A DNA stretch of 12,988 bases from NCBI RefSeq assembly GCF_014803895.1, contig NZ_JAAVAU010000016.1, positions 1-12,988 of the forward strand, given 5' to 3'. Below the pieces are notes generated by a model. That model searched no databases. It was not told the DNA's origin and saw nothing but the letters and a program-made list of their open reading frames with translations. Position numbers and translations under genes: made by a program. Origin of the DNA: Lactobacillus sp. (GTDB lineage Bacteria; Bacillota; Bacilli; Lactobacillales; Lactobacillaceae). Below, one piece after another: positions 1 through 7,051 of the stretch (positions within the stretch are counted from its first letter, which is position 1; the number at the start of each line of letters is the position of its first letter).

Positions 1-21
1 AGTCCTAAAAGGGACTATTTT
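1..21 (+). terminator. Possible partial terminator hairpin at window edge
   Basis: AGTCC (1-5) can pair with GGACT (12-16) around a short loop, and ATTTT follows. The stem is only 5 bp as seen and may extend left of the window, so it could be the end of a terminator for a gene outside. This is weak evidence. Confidence 0.25.
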
Positions 22-40
22 AACAAAAAGAAGACACAAA

Positions 41-86
41 AATAGAGCAAGATTTCTAAAAATAGAATTCTTGCTCTTATTTTTTA
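41..86 (-). terminator. Rho-independent terminator of the ddl operon, possibly bidirectional
   Basis: A long imperfect hairpin of about 17 bp has arms around 41-58 and 63-80. It includes the GAGCAAG/CTTGCTC core, one bulge and one mismatch. T-rich runs flank it on both strands, so it could stop the minus-strand ddl operon and any plus-strand transcript entering from the left. On the minus strand it follows the stop codon of the HTH/coiled-coil gene by about 45 nt. Confidence 0.75.
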
Positions 87-114
87 GTCTAGGAAGCTAG
101 TTTTTTCCCAGACT
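86..114 (-). other. Second 3' hairpin between stop codon and terminator
   Basis: The arms AGTCTAGGAA (86-95) and TTCCCAGACT (105-114) pair at 9 of 10 positions. On the minus-strand RNA the remaining position is a G-U wobble. The hairpin lies between the HTH gene stop and the main terminator and has no U-run of its own. It may be a 3'-end stabilising stem-loop, but that is inferred from structure alone. Confidence 0.4.
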
Positions 115-125
115 CTTTGCTTTGT

Positions 126-920
126 CTACTTAAAAATTCGCTGCCACCAGTGTTTTTTACTGGTCCTACGTGGTTGCACTTGCATTTGCGCTAAAGTACG
201 ATGAATAGCCTCAGCTTGTTTCTCTTGATTTTCACGAGTTTTTTCCATGATTTCATCATGCATTTCTTCATCGCTCTTTTGCTTATCAGCCTCAATCTCG
301 GCAGCCATTTCTTCTTTTTTCTTCTCTGCTTCCGTCTTCAACTTAGGCATTGTTGCCTGTACTTCAGATTGAGTCGACTTAGTCAATTGTGGAGCTTGAG
401 TTTCTTGTACAGTTTTAGTAGGTTGACTGAGTTGATGAGAACTATCAATTAATTTTCTATTTTGCTCTTCAACGCGTGCAACTTGTTTTTGCAAATCTTG
501 AATTGCCTTATTTTGGCTGGTAATAGTATTTTGCAAAATCGTTAATAACTTAATTACTTGCTTAGCATCAACCATTGTATTACCTTGATTTGCTTGGCTT
601 GATAAAGTATCAACTATATGGTCAGCCTTTTTACTGTCATTTTGTTTGCCATCTACATTACTAATCGCAAATATTTGTTGAGCTGCTTCTTGTAAAGTTA
701 AATCTTCATCCTTAGCCAAATGTTGAAAAGCTTTTAAATCAGCAATATCTTTCTCACTATATAAGCGAGCTTTTTGCTTAGTTCGTTCATAGTAATCTTT
801 GTTGCCAGTAACCTTTTCAACTAGTAAAGAATACTTTCTTAAAGTTGCTACACTAATATTTAAATCTTCAGCAGCTTGAGCAGGCGCAGCAAGTTCTTCA
901 AAATTGTGGTCGCGTTCCAT
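126..920 (-). CDS. MerR-like HTH protein with coiled coil and aromatic-basic C-terminus
   Basis: This 264-aa protein is of unknown precise role. Residues about 13-85 look like a MerR/RacA-type winged helix-turn-helix: ISVATLRKY is the recognition-helix region and RLYSEKDIADLKAF is the characteristic second half. Residues about 118-160 are heptad-like and likely coiled coil. A Gln/Thr/Pro-rich linker follows, then a highly charged helix (about 195-245). The protein ends in KKHWWQRIFK, a basic-aromatic tail resembling peripheral membrane anchors or the C-termini of DUF536-type plasmid proteins. No effector-binding domain is visible. It starts 16 nt after the ddl stop on the same strand, so it is probably cotranscribed from the ddl promoter. 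Its ribosome site (GAGTGAGAG region) is weak. Function could be DNA organisation or segregation (RacA-like) or regulation; this is inference. Confidence 0.8.
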   Translation of the reverse strand: MERDHNFEELAAPAQAAEDLNISVATLRKYSLLVEKVTGNKDYYERTKQKARLYSEKDIADLKAFQHLAKDEDLTLQEAAQQIFAISNVDGKQNDSKKADHIVDTLSSQANQGNTMVDAKQVIKLLTILQNTITSQNKAIQDLQKQVARVEEQNRKLIDSSHQLSQPTKTVQETQAPQLTKSTQSEVQATMPKLKTEAEKKKEEMAAEIEADKQKSDEEMHDEIMEKTRENQEKQAEAIHRTLAQMQVQPRRTSKKHWWQRIFK

Positions 921-936
921 TTAATCTCTCACTCTT

Positions 937-2022
937 TTATTTGTGTTTATGTAATAGGGTTTTCTTATGATTGTAACGCTCTACTCCTAAATTAATCAAA
1001 CGTGTAATTAATTCACTATAAGGAATACCAACTTCTTCAAATAGTTTTGGATACATAGAAATATTGGTAAATCCTGGAAGAGCGTTAACTTCAGTTAAAA
1101 TAATTTCATCATCATCTTTACGACGCATAAAATCAATACGAGACATACCGCTACACTCTGTTGCTTTATATACTTTTAAAGCATTTTTTCGTACTTTTTC
1201 AATAATTCCTTCAGGTAAATGTGCAGGAATTTGAAGAGTTGAAGTCGAATTGTCATCATATTTATTTTCATAACTGTAGAAAGAATCTTCAGCATTAGTA
1301 ATTTGTCCAACACCAGAAACTATTGGCTTATCATTACCTAAAACAGCAGTTTCCACTTCACTACCATGAACAGTTTCTTCAACTAAAACTTTATCATCGT
1401 ACTTAAAAGCATCTTCTAAAGCAGCTTTATATTCTTCAGCATTCAAAACATGATTTACACCGACAGATGAACCTTGATTAGATGGCTTAACAAATAAATC
1501 TTTACCTAATTCCTTAGCAACATAATCATAATCAAGTTTTTCATTATCTTTATTATCATATTCAGGACGTTTGATAGAAATCCATTTAGCTACCTTAACT
1601 CCAGCTCTTTGAGCTAAAATTTTAGTCATTTCTTTATCCATAGTTACGGCTGCAGCTAAAACGTCATCCCCAACAAATGGTTTATCAATGACTCTAAATA
1701 AGCCTTGAAGTGATCCATCTTCCCCTAAGTTACCATGAACAATTGGGAAGAAAACATCTATTTCTGGACGATCTTCTAATTCTACAATATTAGAAAGATT
1801 TGCGACTTTATGAGGATTCTCTACAGTCATTTTAGGATTTTCTAATACCTTATGTGAATCTTCGTCATTAGCAAGATAGCCATCATTGGTAATCCACATT
1901 GGATATACATCAAACTTGTTAGTATCGATTGCATTATAAATATTATGGGCTGACATGATAGATACTTCATATTCAGAAGAATTTCCACCAAAAATCAAAC
2001 CGACTTTTAATTTTTTAGTCAT
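937..2022 (-). CDS. ddl: D-alanine--D-alanine ligase
   Basis: Cytoplasmic ATP-grasp enzyme that joins two D-Ala for peptidoglycan precursors; 361 aa, usual for Gram-positive Ddl. Visible motifs are FGGNSSEYEVS (11-21, with the substrate-binding Glu17), HGNLGEDGSLQG (96-107), KPSNQGSSVG (179-188), RIDFM (295-299) and EVNALPGFT (311-319). The omega-loop segment ENKYDD carries Tyr255, where D-Ala-D-Lac ligases of vancomycin-resistant lactobacilli carry Phe, so a D-Ala-D-Ala product is expected. The ATG at 2022-2020 is chosen because AAAGGAG lies 7 nt upstream and a good minus-strand promoter (2053-2082) sits just beyond it. An in-frame ATG at 2073 would lie inside that promoter. The HTH/coiled-coil gene follows 16 nt downstream in the same likely operon. 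Confidence 0.97.
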   Translation of the reverse strand: MTKKLKVGLIFGGNSSEYEVSIMSAHNIYNAIDTNKFDVYPMWITNDGYLANDEDSHKVLENPKMTVENPHKVANLSNIVELEDRPEIDVFFPIVHGNLGEDGSLQGLFRVIDKPFVGDDVLAAAVTMDKEMTKILAQRAGVKVAKWISIKRPEYDNKDNEKLDYDYVAKELGKDLFVKPSNQGSSVGVNHVLNAEEYKAALEDAFKYDDKVLVEETVHGSEVETAVLGNDKPIVSGVGQITNAEDSFYSYENKYDDNSTSTLQIPAHLPEGIIEKVRKNALKVYKATECSGMSRIDFMRRKDDDEIILTEVNALPGFTNISMYPKLFEEVGIPYSELITRLINLGVERYNHKKTLLHKHK

Positions 2023-2029
2023 TATTTTT

Positions 2030-2036
2030 CTCCTTT
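2030..2036 (-). promoter_or_regulatory. Ribosome binding site fixing the ddl start
   Basis: AAAGGAG on the minus strand lies 7 nt before the ATG at 2022. It supports the short 361-aa ddl product over the 378-aa reading frame that begins at 2073. Confidence 0.8.
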
Positions 2037-2052
2037 TAGTCCCTGAATCCTT

Positions 2053-2082
2053 ATTATAAACAATGTAGGCCAAGTGAGTGAA
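2053..2082 (-). promoter_or_regulatory. ddl operon promoter
   Basis: On the minus strand there is a perfect TATAAT -10 (2058-2053) and TTCACT (2082-2077, 4 of 6 matches to TTGACA) with an 18-bp spacer. Transcription would begin near 2046, giving a leader of about 24 nt before the ddl ATG. No experimental support exists beyond sequence match. Confidence 0.65.
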
Positions 2083-2110
2083 TTTTTTTACAAAAAAGTA
2101 TTAATAAAAA

Positions 2111-2186
2111 TCAATTTTCTACAGAAAAATAGTACAATTGTCTATAATTCAATTTTCTACAGAAAAATAGTACAATTGTCTATAAT
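2111..2186 (+). repeat. Exact 38-bp tandem duplication carrying promoter and dyad elements
   Basis: Two identical 38-bp units (2111-2148 and 2149-2186) stand head to tail just upstream of the CAP-protein gene. Each unit contains the perfect inverted repeat ATTTTCT-AC-AGAAAAT, the 8-bp palindrome ACAATTGT and a TATAAT at its 3' end. The duplication therefore copies a likely -10 box plus candidate operators. The segment TACAATTGTC differs by one base from the TACAnnTGTA box known for CopY/BlaI-type repressors, which is only a resemblance. Confidence 0.9.
2181..2186 (+). promoter_or_regulatory. Proximal -10 box of the CAP-protein gene promoter
   Basis: TATAAT at 2181-2186 lies 26 bp before the ATG, and a second identical copy is at 2143-2148. 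The best -35-like match is TCTACA at 2156-2161 (4 of 6), but the spacer is 19 bp. The promoter may therefore depend on an activator or be tuned by the dyad that overlaps the -35 area. Confidence 0.5.
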
Positions 2187-2212
2187 ATAGGTGACAGAGA
2201 GGAGACTCACAA

Positions 2213-3889
2213 ATGCACTTTAAGCAAAAAATTATAATAGCATTACTTGGTGTTACACTCGCTGGACCATACGCAATAAGTCCCACTACCCATACCTATG
2301 CAGCTACTTTTACTCAAAGCGAAAGTGCTAAAATTAAAAGTATTCAAAAACAATATACTAATTTGCCTAAAACAATATTTGATCAAAATAATATTTATGC
2401 CACAGCTCCCCATTTAACTTCTCCTTTTTCTGCAGGAACGTTAAATGATTCATATGTTTCAGACCAACTAGCATATATTAATTTTTATCGTAGTCTCTTT
2501 AACTTGCCATCTATCACTAGCAATACTACGGATAACGACAACGCTCAACTTACTGCAAGCGTTATGGCAGCAATTAATGCTGATCCTTTTAAAAACCAAC
2601 ATGGTTTACCAAATGAAAAGAGGCCGAAATATATTAGTAAAGCAAATTGGTCGATTGCTAAAAATGTCTCTGCTAGTTCAAACTTAAATTTTAATGTCTC
2701 TGACCAATCAGCTGGAGACGTAATTACAGATCTTCTAACTGACAGTTATAACTTAGATGGTTCTGACACTGGTCACCGTGCTTGGATACTTTCCTCAAGA
2801 TTAACAACTACAGGTATTGGAGCAGCCTATGGATCTAATGGATACCGTTACTCAGTTCAACAAGTTGCTTATGCAAGTGACAGTTTTAATACAGCTTCAA
2901 CTTCTACCGTTAGTTACCCATCTTCAGGAATTTTTCCAATAGAATTATTAACAGGAAAAAATATTGCTTGGTCACTTTATTTATCTGACCAAACTGTTCT
3001 AGGTAAACCCAAAATTACAATTACCGATTTAGATACTGGTCAAACAGTGAAAGCAACAAAAGTTAAGAACTACTCTAATTTAGGATATGGAAACTTTGCC
3101 ACAGTTTTAACTTATTTCCCTGGAAATTTAAAATTGACCTCTGGTCATTCATATGCAGTAAAAATCAAGGGTGTTTATAATTATACTTTTAAACTTTTCA
3201 ACCTTAATAAAGAAAATGAAAGTGTTAGCGAAGCACCCACTAGTAGCACCAGTTCAAATAAAGCTCCGAGCTCAGAGGACTACGATTACAATGTTACTGT
3301 TCCCAAAATTAGCAGTAACAATGACTCTTCATCCGCTTCATCCAGTCTAAATATTGATAGCTCTGCCATCAGTGGCAGTGACGATTCTGCTAGCAATTCG
3401 AGTGGAACAATTACTTTCAATATTCCTACCCAAACAGAAAGTAACACAAATACCAATAATGCCACTAATTCAGACACTACATCAATTGAAGATGTTATTG
3501 ATATTCGTCCTGATTTGCTACTAAAAGGAGAAAAGTTACGTGATACTTTATCCTCTAACCGTCAGTTAAATACAAATTTATTTGGTAGATCTTATCAAGA
3601 TGGTAAATCTTTTTATAACTTAGGATCTAACCAATGGTTTAAAACTTTCTATATTACTTCTAATCCACAGCTCAAAGCAGGTTTAATTAATATAACTCAA
3701 TCCACTATTGATAAAAATGTTTATTCTAGTCCTTACGATGATTTGAGAAAACCTTCGATTACTCATTTGACTCCGGGTAAGAGTTACCCTTATGGGCAAA
3801 CAATTACTATTGGAAATACTGTGTGGTATTATTTAGGACCACATCAATGGATAAGACAACCTTTAGGACAAACAAATAATCTAATATAA
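2213..3889 (+). CDS. Secreted CAP-domain surface protein with SLAP-like C-terminus
   Basis: A 558-aa exported protein. Residues 1-30 form a Sec signal peptide (basic N-terminus, hydrophobic core, TYA cleavage site). Residues about 85-225 form a CAP/SCP-like domain (PF00188 type), shown by QLAYINFYRSLFNLP, the HG at 130-131 and the signature GHRAWILS (187-194). A beta-rich segment follows (about 232-330), then a Ser/Asn/Thr-rich low-complexity stalk (about 335-425). The C-terminal part (about 435-550) has two related units ending in SNQWFK and GPHQWIR, like SLAP or bacterial SH3-type wall-binding repeats. No LPXTG sorting motif is present, so attachment should be non-covalent. The usual GEN motif of CAP domains is AKN here, so one of the canonical acidic residues is missing. 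AGAGGAG lies 8 nt before the ATG. Role unknown; a cell-surface or host-contact role is inferred. Confidence 0.88.
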   Translation: MHFKQKIIIALLGVTLAGPYAISPTTHTYAATFTQSESAKIKSIQKQYTNLPKTIFDQNNIYATAPHLTSPFSAGTLNDSYVSDQLAYINFYRSLFNLPSITSNTTDNDNAQLTASVMAAINADPFKNQHGLPNEKRPKYISKANWSIAKNVSASSNLNFNVSDQSAGDVITDLLTDSYNLDGSDTGHRAWILSSRLTTTGIGAAYGSNGYRYSVQQVAYASDSFNTASTSTVSYPSSGIFPIELLTGKNIAWSLYLSDQTVLGKPKITITDLDTGQTVKATKVKNYSNLGYGNFATVLTYFPGNLKLTSGHSYAVKIKGVYNYTFKLFNLNKENESVSEAPTSSTSSNKAPSSEDYDYNVTVPKISSNNDSSSASSSLNIDSSAISGSDDSASNSSGTITFNIPTQTESNTNTNNATNSDTTSIEDVIDIRPDLLLKGEKLRDTLSSNRQLNTNLFGRSYQDGKSFYNLGSNQWFKTFYITSNPQLKAGLINITQSTIDKNVYSSPYDDLRKPSITHLTPGKSYPYGQTITIGNTVWYYLGPHQWIRQPLGQTNNLI

Positions 3890-3920
3890 AAATGCATGGC
3901 TTTTACTTGCCATGCATTTT
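3889..3920. terminator. Bidirectional terminator between CAP gene and membrane-protein gene
   Basis: A perfect 12-bp stem AAAATGCATGGC / GCCATGCATTTT (3889-3900, 3909-3920) encloses an 8-nt loop, with A-runs and T-runs on either side. It begins at the last base of the CAP-gene stop codon and ends 4 bp before the stop of the convergent gene, so it can serve both. Confidence 0.9.
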
Positions 3921-3924
3921 ACTT

Positions 3925-4758
3925 TTAATCTTCAGTTGTTAATTGCCATAAAATTGTACTAATTACAAATAGGATTACACCAACTATTACTAATTCTAGG
4001 AATATTCCACTCGCAACTTCTAAGAAATATCCAATGCTGAAAATTAAGCCTTCAACATTGAATATTAGTGGTACAGCCGCTAATAAACCATAAATAATCA
4101 TAAATAAAGCACCTACCCACATAATTGCTCCCATAATGGCATGTACAATTCCCTTTTTACTGAGTAAAGTAGTCATATTTCTAATTACTGAAAACAGAGA
4201 TAACAAACACATCATGATTATAAGCGCATTTATTACTACAAATAAAGTTTCAATATTTGCACTTAGAGTTACGGACGATAAATTAAAACCAGTAATAACA
4301 GAATAAATTCCTCGATTATTATATTTCTTTAAGTGACTTTTGACAGATTGTGCTTCTTGGGAAGAATTTCCGTCTATCTTTTTTAAAATAACTTGTCGAA
4401 TTTTTTCAGCTAAACTAGCATTTTCTGCTCTAAACCAATGTATTCCTAAAGTATAATCCACCATAGCATTAGCAATCGGTTTAGTCTGCTTTTCAGTTAA
4501 AATATTACTTGTATCACCGTTACGATCAGCACCGATTGTTTCTGCGAAATTATCAAATCTCTCATTTACAAAACGTTCAGCTACTACAGCATTGCTTTCC
4601 TTAGCAAGCTGTTTTTTCATAAAATTAGGATTCATAAAAGTTAACAAACTAAACCCTAATGTAATAACTGTAAAAATAATAAAAACTAAAGATCTTTTAT
4701 TGTGAGCATTTTGAGCTTGATCAATTCGCCGTAATTCACTGCGCGAACCTGCTACCAT
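3925..4758 (-). CDS. Membrane protein of unknown function, downstream of TetR gene
   Basis: I do not recognise the family. The 277-aa protein has a charged cytoplasmic N-terminus (1-22), a first membrane helix at about 23-42, and a hydrophilic loop of some 120 residues (45-168) that should face outside. Three further helices lie at about 169-191, 203-226 and 249-271, with a moderately hydrophobic stretch at 228-247 that could be a fifth. The C-terminus is short. It follows the TetR gene by 23 nt with AAAGGA 7 nt before the ATG, so the pair is almost certainly one operon. The regulator next door suggests inducible or feedback-controlled expression, perhaps in response to membrane-active compounds; this is inference. 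No transporter ATP-binding or MFS motifs are visible. Confidence 0.85.
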   Translation of the reverse strand: MVAGSRSELRRIDQAQNAHNKRSLVFIIFTVITLGFSLLTFMNPNFMKKQLAKESNAVVAERFVNERFDNFAETIGADRNGDTSNILTEKQTKPIANAMVDYTLGIHWFRAENASLAEKIRQVILKKIDGNSSQEAQSVKSHLKKYNNRGIYSVITGFNLSSVTLSANIETLFVVINALIIMMCLLSLFSVIRNMTTLLSKKGIVHAIMGAIMWVGALFMIIYGLLAAVPLIFNVEGLIFSIGYFLEVASGIFLELVIVGVILFVISTILWQLTTED

Positions 4759-4781
4759 ATGCTAATCCTTTCAATTTTGAT

Positions 4782-5438
4782 TTATGCAAACATTACATCA
4801 ATAGCTTGAAATACTTCATCAATTTTAAAGTTTTCAGTTAATTGATGGCCTTCTTCTAACGTCTCCTTTACACGCGCATCCGGAAAGTCTAAAAATGTTG
4901 TCATAAAGGTTTTAACCATTATATCAGAAATCATTTCAGCATTAACATCAAATTGTTGACGTTTAAGGAATAAGTTAGCCCCTCCACTGACAATAAAAGC
5001 CAACCCTGACTTAAGTTGCATATCGTTTCCTAACTCGTCTTTTACGCCTTCTTCAATTAACCAGTTATCTAAAATTTGTCCCCATTTTTCAGTAGAATCA
5101 GGATCTTTCAAGATACTCTCTAATACATTTGAAATTCCCTCATCACGCAAACCCATTTCAAGCAAAATATAGATAAATGCTTTCATCTTTGCATAAGTAT
5201 TAACATTTTTGAATTGCTCAGAATTCAAAATCTGTAGAATCGTGGACATAAAATTAGTAACGATTTCAATAATTAATTTGTTTTTATGGGGATAATACGA
5301 TTGCAACAGTGACTTAGAGATTCCTGATTTATCAGCAATCATTTGCAAAGACACGTTGTTTATCCCATCTTTACGCAACAAAGTGAACGTATTTCTTAAA
5401 ATAGTTCTACGGCGTTGCATATTTTTTTGTCTTGCCAT
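4782..5438 (-). CDS. TetR-family transcriptional regulator
   Basis: A 218-aa one-component repressor-type protein. The N-terminal helix (8-24) and the HTH at about 29-55 (VSLQMIADKSGISKSLLQSYY then HKNKL) match the TetR DNA-binding domain. In this family the Tyr-Tyr/Phe motif before the Lys-Asp/Asn-Lys-Leu segment is typical. The remaining helical region (60-218) would hold the ligand pocket and dimer interface, and the ligand cannot be predicted. AGGGGA precedes the ATG at 5438 at proper distance, favouring this start over Met7. The next gene downstream, a membrane protein, is the obvious regulatory target. A 12-bp palindrome at 5489-5500 upstream of the gene is a candidate autoregulatory operator. 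Confidence 0.92.
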   Translation of the reverse strand: MARQKNMQRRRTILRNTFTLLRKDGINNVSLQMIADKSGISKSLLQSYYPHKNKLIIEIVTNFMSTILQILNSEQFKNVNTYAKMKAFIYILLEMGLRDEGISNVLESILKDPDSTEKWGQILDNWLIEEGVKDELGNDMQLKSGLAFIVSGGANLFLKRQQFDVNAEMISDIMVKTFMTTFLDFPDARVKETLEEGHQLTENFKIDEVFQAIDVMFA

Positions 5439-5480
5439 AATCGGTCCCCTATCTCTATATTCAATTCTCTTATAAAGTCT

Positions 5481-5500
5481 ATTATAGCAGTATATATACT
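5481..5500 (-). promoter_or_regulatory. Candidate tetR promoter -10 and overlapping operator palindrome
   Basis: On the minus strand a TATAAT (5486-5481) lies about 43 nt before the TetR ATG. Immediately upstream is the perfect 12-bp palindrome AGTATATATACT (5489-5500), where a dimeric repressor would block polymerase. No good -35 is seen. The alternating AT content lowers confidence because such palindromes arise by chance in AT-rich DNA. Confidence 0.4.
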
Positions 5501-5558
5501 ATCTGAGCATAGGCAAGTAGTTTTATATAATAATTATCTTTATACCAACCATTTTATC

Positions 5559-6911
5559 TTATTTATTATTTTTCGTAAAAAAACCATATCCTATCCATAA
5601 ACATGCAATAAAAATCAAAGCAATAATCATTGGAATACGCGTTTCTGGAATAACAAATAAAATCACTAAAATTGCTAAGTAAAAAATAATTGTCAACCAA
5701 TCAGTCAGTGGCGCACCTGGCATTTGAAATTGACCAAGTTTATTTTTATTTTCCTTACGATATTTTAAATGGCACCACATGATAATTAACCAGACCATAA
5801 TAAAACTAATCGTTGAAACAGTTGAGATAATATCAAAAATTTTACCTGGCATAATGTAATTCAAAATTACAATGATAAATAAAATTAAAGATGAGAATGT
5901 CAATGCTCGATCTGGAACACCATTACGACTTAATCTTCCTAATCGCTTAGGTGCATTGCCACTATATGCTAAAGCATAGAGAGAACGACTTGTACTAAAA
6001 ATAGCACTATTAGTTGCTGACATTGCAGCTGTTAAAACAACAAAATTTAAAATACCAGCTGCTGCAGGAATTCCTACTGCTGTAAAAACTTGTACAAATG
6101 GACTTGAAGTTGTTTTAATTTCATTCCAAGGTTGAACAGACATTATAGCAATCATTGAACCAACATAAAAAAGTCCAATTCTAAGCGGTAAACTGTTGAT
6201 AGCTTTAGGAAGATCTTTTTCAGGATCCGCTGTTTCACTAGCAGTTAATCCTACGATTTCGATCCCTACAAATGCAAAAACTACCATTTGAAATGACATT
6301 AAAAATCCCTTAATACCTTTAGGGAAAAAACCACCATGAGATACAATATTATTTAAAGACACAACATGATCACCAACATGCATTTGCATCATAATCATAA
6401 TTGCGCCAGCCAAAATCAAGGCCACAATAGCAATGACTTTAATCATGGAGAACCAACTTTCTAATTCTCCAAAAAGTCCAACATTCAAACGATTTATAAC
6501 CAATAAAATTAAAATAATAACTAAAGGTCCCACCCATTGAGGCAATGATGGGAACCAATACTTCAAATAAATCCCTGTAGCCGTTAAATCAGCCATAGCC
6601 AAACTTAACCAACACATCCAATATGTCCAACCTGCTACAAATTCTACTCGATCACCTAAATATTTTTTTATTGAACTAATAAAAGAAGAATGCTCAGGTG
6701 AAGATAAAATTAGTTCTCCCAAAGCCCTCATCATGAAGAAAGTTACGACTCCAACAATTAAGTAAGACAAAATAATTGATGGTCCGCTGCTTTTAATTGC
6801 ACTACCAGATCCTAAAAATAAACCTGTTCCAATCGCTCCTCCAATAGCAATCATCATTACATGTCTACTTTTTAAAGAACGTTGCAATTTATTTTTTTCT
6901 TTATCAGCCAT
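5559..6911 (-). CDS. APC-superfamily amino-acid permease, CycA/AAT-like
   Basis: A 450-aa proton-coupled amino-acid transporter of the cytoplasmic membrane with about 12 hydrophobic helices. The first helix carries IAIGGAIGTGLFLGSG (21-36), the substrate/cation-binding glycine-rich motif of the AAT family. Later segments FPKGIKGF, FAFVGIEIVGLTASET, DPEKDLPKAINSLPLRI and FVVLTAAMSATNSAIFSTSR closely follow, from memory, the E. coli D-serine/D-alanine/glycine transporter CycA, making that the best functional guess. Other AAT substrates (aromatic amino acids, GABA, proline) cannot be excluded. It has its own promoter (6952-6980) behind the prs terminator. No clear terminator follows in the 120 nt before tetR, so some read-through into the tetR operon is possible. 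Confidence 0.9.
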   Translation of the reverse strand: MADKEKNKLQRSLKSRHVMMIAIGGAIGTGLFLGSGSAIKSSGPSIILSYLIVGVVTFFMMRALGELILSSPEHSSFISSIKKYLGDRVEFVAGWTYWMCWLSLAMADLTATGIYLKYWFPSLPQWVGPLVIILILLVINRLNVGLFGELESWFSMIKVIAIVALILAGAIMIMMQMHVGDHVVSLNNIVSHGGFFPKGIKGFLMSFQMVVFAFVGIEIVGLTASETADPEKDLPKAINSLPLRIGLFYVGSMIAIMSVQPWNEIKTTSSPFVQVFTAVGIPAAAGILNFVVLTAAMSATNSAIFSTSRSLYALAYSGNAPKRLGRLSRNGVPDRALTFSSLILFIIVILNYIMPGKIFDIISTVSTISFIMVWLIIMWCHLKYRKENKNKLGQFQMPGAPLTDWLTIIFYLAILVILFVIPETRIPMIIALIFIACLWIGYGFFTKNNK

Positions 6912-6951
6912 TGTTTCACTTCACTTTCTTTCAATAAGTAATGTTTTTAGT

Positions 6952-6980
6952 ATTATATTCGATGGAATAAAATAAAGCAA
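6952..6980 (-). promoter_or_regulatory. Permease gene promoter
   Basis: On the minus strand TATAAT (6957-6952) and TTGCTT (6980-6975, TTG core conserved) are separated by 17 bp. The ATG follows about 40 nt downstream. The -35 lies in the T-rich tail of the prs terminator. Confidence 0.55.
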
Positions 6981-6995
6981 AAAAACTCTAAACAA

Positions 6996-7025
6996 AAGGT
7001 CGCAGTAAACACATACTACGACCTT
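6996..7025 (-). terminator. prs terminator
   Basis: A 12-bp stem (6996-7007 with 7014-7025), with one G-U wobble on the minus-strand RNA and a 6-nt loop, is followed on the minus strand by a T-rich tail including seven consecutive T. It lies 26 nt after the prs stop codon. Confidence 0.85.
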
Positions 7026-7051
7026 CCATAATTTAGTATTAAGAGTCAATC

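Noticed and set aside
201..452. Plus-strand open frame opposite the HTH gene
   Set aside because: It lies fully antisense to a clear coding gene, is Phe/Leu/Ser-rich without motif, and has no ribosome site.
2023..2073. N-terminal 17-codon extension of ddl beginning at the ATG at 2073
   Set aside because: The extension lies between and across the -35/-10 promoter boxes, has no ribosome site and no family similarity. The ATG at 2022 has AAAGGAG at 7 nt.
2111..2186. CRISPR-like direct repeats
   Set aside because: Only two units that abut each other with no spacers, no leader and no cas genes. It is a tandem promoter duplication.
3286..3477. Minus-strand open frame opposite the Ser/Asn-rich stalk of the CAP protein
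   Set aside because: It is an antisense image of the low-complexity stalk (Leu/Glu-rich) with no translation signals.
5415..5600. Plus-strand 61-codon frame across the tetR/permease gap
   Set aside because: It overlaps the starts and ends of two real minus-strand genes, has no ribosome site and no recognisable content.
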